Positions 32,077 to 39,717 of a DNA stretch of 51,259 nt are shown in pieces. The translations under genes were made by a program, and so were the position numbers. The stretch is taken from NCBI RefSeq assembly GCF_001435775.1, contig NZ_AZFK01000083.1, positions 1-51,259 on the forward strand, in the 5' to 3' direction. Numbering within the stretch: position 1 is the stretch's first letter; every line of letters starts with the position of its first letter. The stretch is from Limosilactobacillus ingluviei DSM 15946. GTDB lineage: Bacteria; Bacillota; Bacilli; Lactobacillales; Lactobacillaceae. Under the pieces are notes generated by a model that was not told the origin of the DNA, did not search any database, and was given only the letters and a program-made list of their open reading frames with translations.

Positions 32077-32907
32077 TTAAAAACTATGACGTTCCAACCA
32101 TTCTGCAATTTCCTTAACTATTTGCTTTTTTCGTATTGGGTCATTGAGCAGTGAATGCATTAAATAGGGATAGATATGGAGTTCTTTATCTTGTACCTTT
32201 AGCCGCTCATACACTGCAAGTGTATCCTTAAAACTAATCAGTCCATCTTCAAAACCATGAAGCATTAATAACGGCTCTTCAATTTGCTCTATGTGAGAAC
32301 GAAGAAAAAGTGAGCCTTGATATAAGGCATTAGCTAAACTAACTGTTGGCCTTGGATTAGTATGATCCATTTTGTTCCGCACACTTAATCGTTCATCCCG
32401 ATTTATACCCTGTTGTGGTAATCCCTCTAGCCCTTCATGTTCATCACCACTAATTGGTCGAGTACCAAGCAACGGATTCTCATACACTGAATATGGCGCT
32501 GAAACAATCGCTCCATCTGCTTTACCAGGAAATTGTGCTAAAGTTTGTAATACCGTAAACCCTCCCATGCTGTGTCCCAGCAAAAATAGTGAAAAGTTAT
32601 AATAACGTTTTCGGACCTCTGATATTACCTGCAAGCAACAGTCTGTTAACAGCTGTGGATCCTCTAGAACCCCAACTTCACCGCTAGTTTGACCATGCCC
32701 TGGTTGGTCATAGCGAAAAACATTAAATCCCCTTTTGACTAGCATTGCTGCTAGTTGGTCATATCGAGTTAATGTTTCCCCCATCCCATGGATCAGTATC
32801 ACATTAGCCTTCGGAAAATCTGATAGGTTCTCGCGCAAATGAATTTCAAAATCATCATATCCTGATAAGGCTACATACTTGTCTTTTTGCTGATCGTAAA
32901 AGCCCAT
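32077..32907 (-). CDS. alpha/beta hydrolase (lysophospholipase/carboxylesterase-like)
   Basis: Serine hydrolase with nucleophile GHSMGG, acid in FEDGLIS and histidine in LMHSLLND; the oxyanion strand is VILIHGMGE. About 276 residues from MGFYDQQ (32907), with GAAGGA upstream; the start overlaps the uidA end. In this operon it is best read as an esterase removing acyl or methyl esters from uronosides, but monoacylglycerol-lipase-like activity is equally compatible with the sequence. Confidence 0.85.
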   Translation of the reverse strand: MGFYDQQKDKYVALSGYDDFEIHLRENLSDFPKANVILIHGMGETLTRYDQLAAMLVKRGFNVFRYDQPGHGQTSGEVGVLEDPQLLTDCCLQVISEVRKRYYNFSLFLLGHSMGGFTVLQTLAQFPGKADGAIVSAPYSVYENPLLGTRPISGDEHEGLEGLPQQGINRDERLSVRNKMDHTNPRPTVSLANALYQGSLFLRSHIEQIEEPLLMLHGFEDGLISFKDTLAVYERLKVQDKELHIYPYLMHSLLNDPIRKKQIVKEIAEWLERHSF

Positions 32908-32912
32908 GTTAA

Positions 32913-34682
32913 TCATTCCTTCTTCATGTCATTCCATCGGCGTGAAAGATACGTAGCAATTGCTTTAGGCTCGCGATTTCGAGTAAAGATCCCTTTTCGG
33001 TTTTCACCGCCGATCCGAATCATTCCCGCATCTGTAGTAAAATCAGCGAAATTCCAAAGTTGCTCACCTTGGACATAATCTAATTCATCGAATACTTCGA
33101 AATTAGCTTGATAGTAATCCACTTGATATTCTTCAGAATATGGTGCATGACGTAGAGAATGCATCCCTGCAACTGTATCTGCCCCTAGTTCCGTGAAAAC
33201 AATCGGTTTATCAGGGAAATGAGCATGCCACTTTTCTAATTCAACACGTAAATCGTGTTTTGCACCATCTAAGTCATCCAAGTTAACGTACCAACCATAA
33301 TAACGATTGAGACATAATACATCGACTAAATCACCGACTAAATCCTTATCGGCATTAGCCATCATAATATTTACAATCGTTACTGGCCGCTTCTGCGGAT
33401 CTAATTTTCGTGTGTAGTTAATGATTTCTTTAAAGTACTCATGAGCACCTTTTTCATGACTTGCTGGTTCATTAGCTACTGACCACATTACTACAGATGG
33501 ATGATCATGATCACGTTCAATCATCTCTCGCAACGCTTGCTTATGCTTTTGTTCTGGATCTAAATTTGTCCAAGTCGTTCCCTCTTTCATTCCTCCAGCT
33601 AACGACACATTAAAATTCTCAAACAATCCGACTGCTGGAACTTCATCAATTACTACGAATCCTTCTCTATCCGCCATTCGCATTGCTTCTTCACTGTATG
33701 GATAATGCGATGTCCGGAATGAATTCGCCCCCATATTCTTCATAATTTGATAGTCTAAATTCAAAAGCGGAAGGTTTTCACCCTTCCCAGCAGCTAAAGA
33801 ATCCTCATGACGCCCAAAACCGGTGAAATAAAACGGCTTGTCATTAATTAAGAATCGATGATTTTCAACTTTAATTGTTCGAACCCCAAATTCTTGGCTA
33901 TAAGAGTCAATCAGTTCATCTCGGTCATTAAACAGTTCAATTCGTAACTGATATAAATAGGCATTTAATGGTTCCCAACGATGAGTATCATTAAGCACTA
34001 AAGTGGCAGTTACATTATTACCAGTTACTACCGTTTGACCATCTTCATCGATAACTGATAATTTTGCCTTAGCATAAGTCCCGTTAATTTGAATATCAGG
34101 ATTAATCGTTGTTGTATTACCTTCAATATCGTAATTAACTGCCACATGTTCAATGTACGTCTGATTAGTCGTATATAATTGAACTTTCCGGTGAATTCCC
34201 GCGTAGTTATAGAAATCAAAACGTGGTCGTAACGTATATTTACCATCTTTTTCATGTAACTCAGCGGACGGCAAGGTCGTGTCGTCTAATAAATTGTTTA
34301 CACGTACCTTTAAGTCGTTGTCTCCAACATGAACCTCTTGAGTCACGTCAATCTCAAATGGAGTAAAGCCACCGACATGCTTTCCTACCTGTTTTCCGTT
34401 AATGTAAATTTCACAATTTTGAGCAACCGCCCCAAAGTGAAGAACATTCCGTTTTCTTAATTGCTCTTGGGGGACACTAAACGTTGTTTGATACCAGAAC
34501 CAGCCAACATGATCCCTCAGTTGACGGTTCAAGGTTTGATCATTGTACGAAGCTGGTACTGCCATCCATATTGGATTAGGTAATGGTTGCGTAGCCGTTA
34601 AAGGACTTTTTTCTGCTTGAAACTGCCACATTCCCGAAAGATCTTCTAACGCCCGCGTTGCTGTTTGTTTTGGAAAAAGCAT
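32913..34682 (-). CDS. uidA: beta-glucuronidase, GH2
   Basis: Hydrolyses beta-D-glucuronides in the cytoplasm. The 589 residues show the GH2 order: sugar-binding domain (1-180), Ig-like domain (180-275) and TIM barrel. Acid/base is Glu405 (SVANEPASHEKG) and nucleophile Glu498 (VFTELGAD). The NxK motif that marks true glucuronidases is present near residue 555 (GENRKGIFTRNREPK). The loop following VGLFENFNVSLAGG is a little shorter than the E. coli Loop 1. Gut bacterial enzymes of this family also cleave drug and steroid glucuronides. It sits between gudD and the hydrolase gene. Confidence 0.96.
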   Translation of the reverse strand: MLFPKQTATRALEDLSGMWQFQAEKSPLTATQPLPNPIWMAVPASYNDQTLNRQLRDHVGWFWYQTTFSVPQEQLRKRNVLHFGAVAQNCEIYINGKQVGKHVGGFTPFEIDVTQEVHVGDNDLKVRVNNLLDDTTLPSAELHEKDGKYTLRPRFDFYNYAGIHRKVQLYTTNQTYIEHVAVNYDIEGNTTTINPDIQINGTYAKAKLSVIDEDGQTVVTGNNVTATLVLNDTHRWEPLNAYLYQLRIELFNDRDELIDSYSQEFGVRTIKVENHRFLINDKPFYFTGFGRHEDSLAAGKGENLPLLNLDYQIMKNMGANSFRTSHYPYSEEAMRMADREGFVVIDEVPAVGLFENFNVSLAGGMKEGTTWTNLDPEQKHKQALREMIERDHDHPSVVMWSVANEPASHEKGAHEYFKEIINYTRKLDPQKRPVTIVNIMMANADKDLVGDLVDVLCLNRYYGWYVNLDDLDGAKHDLRVELEKWHAHFPDKPIVFTELGADTVAGMHSLRHAPYSEEYQVDYYQANFEVFDELDYVQGEQLWNFADFTTDAGMIRIGGENRKGIFTRNREPKAIATYLSRRWNDMKKE

Positions 34683-34709
34683 CTTTAAACTTCCTTTCTT
34701 TGAAAACTA

Positions 34710-36035
34710 CTATCGAACCAATGCTGGCCGATGCGGATCAAATCTCCAATTCGGAATTAAATACTGCATTGGCCGAGCATCATTTCGCTGATCACAAGTA
34801 TTTTGTATATATAGCCGGTGTGCTTGAATTAATTTTTGGCGATCTATCGTAACACCTAGACCAACACTATCCTGTTTAAGACTTATAAAGCCGTCTTTTA
34901 TCTGGTATGAATCCTTAGTTAGATTTTGCCCGTCTTGCCAAATCCAATGGGTGTCAATCGCATATATTTCTCCGGGAGCCGCAGCAGCCGCGTGAATCGC
35001 CATTGCTAACGAAATATCAAAATGATTATTTGAATGAATTCCCCAATTAAGACTGAAAGCTTGGCAAATCTTCGCTACTTCAACAGACCCCTCCATCGTC
35101 CAAAAATGAGGATCAGCTAAAGGTATTGAAACAGCTCCTAATGTCAAAGAATGTGCCATTTGTCGCCAATTAGTATCAACCATATTTGTTGCTACTGGAA
35201 CATGCGTCTGCCTTTGAAATTCTGCTAAAATTTCCCGTCCCGAAAAACCATCCTCTGCACCACATGGATCTTCAATATAGTGCAAAATACCTTTTAAACT
35301 TTTTGTATAACGGATAGCCTGCTTCAATGACCAGCTTCCATTTGGATCCAGATCCAATTTCGCCATCGGGAATGCTTGATGCAAAGCCTTAATCGTAGCC
35401 ACTTCTGTCTCACCGTTAAAGACCCCACCCTTTAACTTAAAGGTAGTGAATCCATATCGCTCGTAAGCTGCTTGAGCAAGTCGGACCACAGCTGCCGGTG
35501 TTAACGCAGGTTCGCGCCGTAATCGTTCCCAACTATCTTCGGCCCCCTCACCCTTTACGTATGGCAAGTCAGTTTTTTTACGATCACCAATATAAAATAA
35601 ATATCCTAAAACAGGGATCTTCTTTCGCTGTATTCCATCACCCAACAAAGCGGCAACTGGCACTTTTAAATATTTCCCTAATAAATCCAAAAAAGCCGTC
35701 TCAATAGCCGTCTGCGCATGAATACAGACTCGTTGATCGAAGGTTTGGAGACCTCGACCCTTAGAATCTAATTCACTAAAACGCTTCTTTACGCCCCTGA
35801 TAACTTTTTTATAGTCTCCTAAGGGTGTTCCCAACACTAAATCTTGACTTTCATTTAGAATCTGAGTAATTTTTTTACCACCAGGTACCTCACCAATTCC
35901 TTCTTCACCATTGCTAGCTGTCAAGATTACTATATTCCGGGTAAAAAATGGCTCATGTGCTCCACTTAAATTCAAGAGCATACTATCTCGACCGGCAACG
36001 GGGACAACTTCCATTTTTTCAATAATCGGAACCAT
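34710..36035 (-). CDS. gudD: glucarate dehydratase, enolase superfamily
   Basis: Dehydrates D-glucarate/L-idarate to 5-keto-4-deoxyglucarate. The 441 residues carry every catalytic residue of E. coli GlucD at a constant offset of five: Lys200/Lys202 (KLKGG), Asp230 (DPNG), Glu255 (YIEDP), Asn284 (ATNM), Asp308 (LADPH) and His334 (HSNNH). Its start overlaps the GH28 stop (TGATG). No aldolase for the product is in the window, so the role in a glucuronide operon is odd; a related aldarate or aldonate is possible. Confidence 0.93.
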   Translation of the reverse strand: MVPIIEKMEVVPVAGRDSMLLNLSGAHEPFFTRNIVILTASNGEEGIGEVPGGKKITQILNESQDLVLGTPLGDYKKVIRGVKKRFSELDSKGRGLQTFDQRVCIHAQTAIETAFLDLLGKYLKVPVAALLGDGIQRKKIPVLGYLFYIGDRKKTDLPYVKGEGAEDSWERLRREPALTPAAVVRLAQAAYERYGFTTFKLKGGVFNGETEVATIKALHQAFPMAKLDLDPNGSWSLKQAIRYTKSLKGILHYIEDPCGAEDGFSGREILAEFQRQTHVPVATNMVDTNWRQMAHSLTLGAVSIPLADPHFWTMEGSVEVAKICQAFSLNWGIHSNNHFDISLAMAIHAAAAAPGEIYAIDTHWIWQDGQNLTKDSYQIKDGFISLKQDSVGLGVTIDRQKLIQAHRLYIQNTCDQRNDARPMQYLIPNWRFDPHRPALVR

Positions 36036-37279
36036 CAGTTTGCCTCCCTAGCTTGCAACAAATCAACCACAGGGTTAATAAGATTCCCACCCTTAATTTC
36101 AAACTTACTGTCACTAAAATCCGTGATTCCTTTTAGTAGTGCTTGAATTTTTTCTTTCTGATCAACTGGTCGCAAGTCATACTCGATCCTAGTGTTTAAG
36201 GATTTCTTTAACTTTAGAAAAACATCTTCAAACCTAATCCCCTTAATTTGGCCTGGCAATTGAGAAATCATTAACACACCATTTTCAGCGACCGCATTAA
36301 TTCGCCGAAAAATGATATTCGAGATTTGGCACTTTGTTAAATCAGTCGTCTGCGTGCGTGGCAATAATGTTATATAAATTGGTTCCCCAGATCCCCACCA
36401 CTCCTGGCTGTAGTGCTTGGTTTGAATGTCAATGTCTTCGAAAATAATATTCTCAGCATTTCCAGAATCTCGTAGTTGAAAAGCCAGACCACGATTCGTA
36501 TCCCTAATTATTAACTTTGAAAAACAGCAATTTCTAAAATTGCCAAAACTACTTGAACCGAACTTAACTGCTGAACTTTGAGTTATTACTCGGCAATTTC
36601 GCACAATCAGGTTCTCAACATCACCGTACTCACTGGTTTCTTCGGTGCACTTAGGACAAAAAGCGTCATCACCCGTTTGGATGAAACAATTCTGAATTAT
36701 TACGTTTTTGCTTCGGTCAATGTCAAAACCATCTGTATTCGGCATACGTACTTCATTTTTTATTGTAAGACCATCAATGTATACTCCATTATTTCCAACT
36801 AAGTGCACAGTCCAAAAAGGCGAATTTTGTAACGTAATTTCTTCCAGAGAAACATCTTGGCATTCTTGAAAATAAATCATCATCGGCCGAGGATACTTAT
36901 AAAATTTCAAATGTGGTTCATCATCCTGATTAGGAAGGATAAATCGTTGATAATTTCCATCAATGGTTCCGTATCCTCTAATTGCAATGTGTTTTGCTCG
37001 CTCAGCATGGATTAGCGAACTCAAGGGTGTCATATTCTGTTTTAACTCAAACAGTCCCGGCCTATGCCAGTATTTCTGTTCATCCCCGCTACCAATCAGC
37101 CGTGCTCCACGTTCTAAATACAGAGTTACGTAATCTTTGAGTTCGATAGAATCAATGGTATATTGGCCTGATGGAATTTTGACTATCCCACCACCTTCAC
37201 TACTGCACTGATTTATCAATTTTTGCAGCGGAAAAGTGATATTCTTTTCTTTCCATTTTTCCATTAATACTCTCTCCAT
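36035..37279 (-). CDS. GH28-family (polygalacturonase-like) glycosidase
   Basis: Right-handed beta-helix glycosidase, about 414 residues from MERVLMEKW (37279; AAAGGAG six bases upstream; an upstream start at 37324 lies inside a hairpin). The GH28 aspartates are kept (MPNTDGFDID and QTGDDAFC), and late blocks RGLAFQLRDSG and GEPIYIT fit a bacterial intracellular subgroup. The histidine motif GHG of classical polygalacturonases is replaced by SSAVKFGSSSFG. There is no signal peptide, so it likely acts on imported uronosides as an exo-enzyme. The substrate is uncertain. Confidence 0.85.
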   Translation of the reverse strand: MERVLMEKWKEKNITFPLQKLINQCSSEGGGIVKIPSGQYTIDSIELKDYVTLYLERGARLIGSGDEQKYWHRPGLFELKQNMTPLSSLIHAERAKHIAIRGYGTIDGNYQRFILPNQDDEPHLKFYKYPRPMMIYFQECQDVSLEEITLQNSPFWTVHLVGNNGVYIDGLTIKNEVRMPNTDGFDIDRSKNVIIQNCFIQTGDDAFCPKCTEETSEYGDVENLIVRNCRVITQSSAVKFGSSSFGNFRNCCFSKLIIRDTNRGLAFQLRDSGNAENIIFEDIDIQTKHYSQEWWGSGEPIYITLLPRTQTTDLTKCQISNIIFRRINAVAENGVLMISQLPGQIKGIRFEDVFLKLKKSLNTRIEYDLRPVDQKEKIQALLKGITDFSDSKFEIKGGNLINPVVDLLQAREAN

Positions 37280-37296
37280 CTGCAACTCCTTTCCAA

Positions 37297-37340
37297 AAAA
37301 GAGCAAAACAAGCGGTGCTCCCATGTTGTTCTGCTCTTTT
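37297..37340 (-). terminator. intra-operon terminator/attenuator hairpin before GH28
   Basis: AAAAGAGCA/TGCTCTTTT plus inner AACAA/TTGTT. On the minus strand it is followed by six T, immediately upstream of the GH28 ribosome site. It probably lowers expression of the distal five genes or protects processed ends. Confidence 0.7.
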
Positions 37341-37350
37341 CCACTACGTA

Positions 37351-38235
37351 TTACTGCAACGTAATAGCATATTCAAAATTTTTAATCTGACCAGGTGCTA
37401 ATCTCGTGTTAGCTTCCTTTTCCATTAATTCACTTGGCTGATCTACAACATCCGGTAGTCCCGCAAATGGTTCTATACATAAGAATGGCGCCTGTGCTCC
37501 TTCTTTTGTCCAAAGACAAACATACCGAAAATCAGCTAAACTTAAATGTACTTGATGATCCGTATTTTGTGAGGATAAAGTAACTCCTTTAAGCCCATCA
37601 TTTTCGATAATCACCAAACCATCTTCAAACATGTCGTAATTCAAATTAATGAGACCTGCATCTGCCGCTGACAGCGTTACTACCTTCCCTGTACGATACG
37701 GATTAGGGGTCTTAACGATTTCAAACTGCTTGAGTTCCAAATCACTCGGCTCAAACTTAAGTGTATAATCTGTAAACTTCCCCTCCCCATTAATTGGAAC
37801 ATTAAATGCTGGATGTGAACCTAATGAAAAGCTAAATTCTCGATCAGACTCTTGATTCAAAACACTAAAATGGTAACTTAACCCTTGTTCTCCAAGCTCA
37901 AACGTAATGGTTAATTTAAAGTCAAATGGAAACATTTTCTTAGTTTCCTCATTCGCAATTAAATCTAAGACCAATACCTTTCCAGTGTTCTTCTTAACTG
38001 TAAAAATCTGTTCTCCTGCAAAACCATGTTGTGGCATATCATACTTCGTTCCGTCTATTAAGTATTCATCATTCACTGATCGTCCAATTGCAGGAAATAG
38101 TACAGGGGCATGTTTGGGCCATAACTTACCATTCCAAATATAATCAAAATTTTCTTTTTTGTTGTACAAATGGGTTAATTGTGCCCCTAATTCATCGATT
38201 TCAACTTTAAACTTATCATTTTCAAGAACTTGCAT
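37351..38235 (-). CDS. aldose 1-epimerase family protein
   Basis: Mutarotase of the GalM superfamily (294 residues). Fold marks include LFPAIGRSVNDEYLIDG, MPQHGFAG (catalytic His region), FSLGSHPAFNVP and CIEPFAGLPD. It lies in an operon between uxaC2 and GH28, so it should interconvert anomers of glucuronate or other sugars released by the glycosidases. The hairpin after its stop may separate it partly from the downstream genes. Confidence 0.9.
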   Translation of the reverse strand: MQVLENDKFKVEIDELGAQLTHLYNKKENFDYIWNGKLWPKHAPVLFPAIGRSVNDEYLIDGTKYDMPQHGFAGEQIFTVKKNTGKVLVLDLIANEETKKMFPFDFKLTITFELGEQGLSYHFSVLNQESDREFSFSLGSHPAFNVPINGEGKFTDYTLKFEPSDLELKQFEIVKTPNPYRTGKVVTLSAADAGLINLNYDMFEDGLVIIENDGLKGVTLSSQNTDHQVHLSLADFRYVCLWTKEGAQAPFLCIEPFAGLPDVVDQPSELMEKEANTRLAPGQIKNFEYAITLQ

Positions 38236-38256
38236 CGTAGATCCCCACCTTTTCGA

Positions 38257-39705
38257 CTAGTCCTTAGTAGCAACTTCGCCAAATTGGAAGTAATCATGCG
38301 CATTCGTGTATGAAATCCGCGCTGCAATCTTTCCCATATACTCCTCATCAGCTGGGGCTTGACCATTTTCTACTAACTCACCCAAGTAATTACATAAGAC
38401 ACGACGGAAATATTCATGACGAGAGTAAGATAAGAAACTCCGTGAGTCCGTCAACATCCCAACAAAGTTTGGCAATAAACTGTTTTCTGCCATCATTTCT
38501 AATTGCATATGCATTCCCCGACGAGTGTCATTGAACCACCATGCACACCCTAATTGAAGTTTTTGCTTCATTGCATGTTCATCGATACCATCGCCATAGA
38601 AATCGCCCATTCCGCTTGCCAATTGCATCCAGTCATTCGGATTCAAGGAGTACAAAATTAACTTAGGAATGTTGCCTTCCGCTTGCATTGCTTGCAGCAA
38701 CTTCATAATTTCAGCTGCAAAGTCAGCTTGAGTCCCAATTGAGTCGCCACCTACGTCTGGTCCCACTTGATCAAACAACTGCTTGTTTGCATTCCGAACG
38801 ACGTTCCCGTGGAACTGCATTGTCCAACCATATTTTTTATTTAACCGCATCAATTCTTCAATTAGCGCGGTTAAGTAAATATCTACTTCATGATCCGTTA
38901 ATTCTTCATTAGCAAATCCCTTCGCTAAAATAGCATCTACTTCTTCTTCATTTGCCGGAACAAAGTGGAAGGTATTAATCCCATGATCGGATAATTTACC
39001 ACCTAGTTCGGCAAAGTAAGCATAACGACGATCGAATGCTTGCTTCAAATCAGTAAAATTCTTAATTTCGACATCTGCCGCTTCACCTAAAGTTGCCATA
39101 TATTGAGCAAAAGTTGTTGCTCGAATGTTAAAAGCAGCATCCGGGCGCATTGCCGGTAATACTTTAAACCCATTTTCGGCTTCTTCTGCTTTTAAAAGTT
39201 GATGATATTTTAAAGCTGAAGCTGGATCATCAGTTGTGCAAACTACTTTTACATTCATCCGTTGCAATAACTGGCGTGGCCGAAAATCATCAGTAGCCAG
39301 TAATGCATTGGCCTTGTCCCAAACTTCACGAGCATTCCCCTTAGTAAAAGGTTTTTCAAACCCAAAATAACGCTTTAATTCCAATTGTGTCCATTCATAT
39401 AATGGATTCCCAATTGCATTCTCCATCGTTTCGGCAAACGCTTCTACTTTCTTAAAATCATCACCATCACCGGTAATTAAACTTTCAGGTACTCCATTGG
39501 CCCGCATTAAACGCCACTTGTAGTGATCCCCTGCGGAACCGTCATTAATCCATACTCGAGCTAAGTTTTTATAATGTTTGTTTTCATAAATTTCTTTTGG
39601 ACTTAAATGACAATGATAATCAATAATCGGCATGTTCTTCGCATGTTGGTAAATTTTCTGTGCCCATTGATTTGATAACAAGAAATTTTCATCTAGTAAT
39701 GTCAT
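38257..39705 (-). CDS. uxaC: uronate isomerase, second copy
   Basis: 482 residues, clearly homologous to the copy at 26694-28163 along its whole length ([52 protein letters not shown]), with all metal-binding residues kept. Codon use is AT-richer than the first copy, in line with the surrounding operon, so it was probably acquired with the operon rather than by local duplication. It starts 12 bases after the GH31 stop. Confidence 0.96.
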   Translation of the reverse strand: MTLLDENFLLSNQWAQKIYQHAKNMPIIDYHCHLSPKEIYENKHYKNLARVWINDGSAGDHYKWRLMRANGVPESLITGDGDDFKKVEAFAETMENAIGNPLYEWTQLELKRYFGFEKPFTKGNAREVWDKANALLATDDFRPRQLLQRMNVKVVCTTDDPASALKYHQLLKAEEAENGFKVLPAMRPDAAFNIRATTFAQYMATLGEAADVEIKNFTDLKQAFDRRYAYFAELGGKLSDHGINTFHFVPANEEEVDAILAKGFANEELTDHEVDIYLTALIEELMRLNKKYGWTMQFHGNVVRNANKQLFDQVGPDVGGDSIGTQADFAAEIMKLLQAMQAEGNIPKLILYSLNPNDWMQLASGMGDFYGDGIDEHAMKQKLQLGCAWWFNDTRRGMHMQLEMMAENSLLPNFVGMLTDSRSFLSYSRHEYFRRVLCNYLGELVENGQAPADEEYMGKIAARISYTNAHDYFQFGEVATKD

Positions 39706-39717
39706 AGTTTGCCTCCA

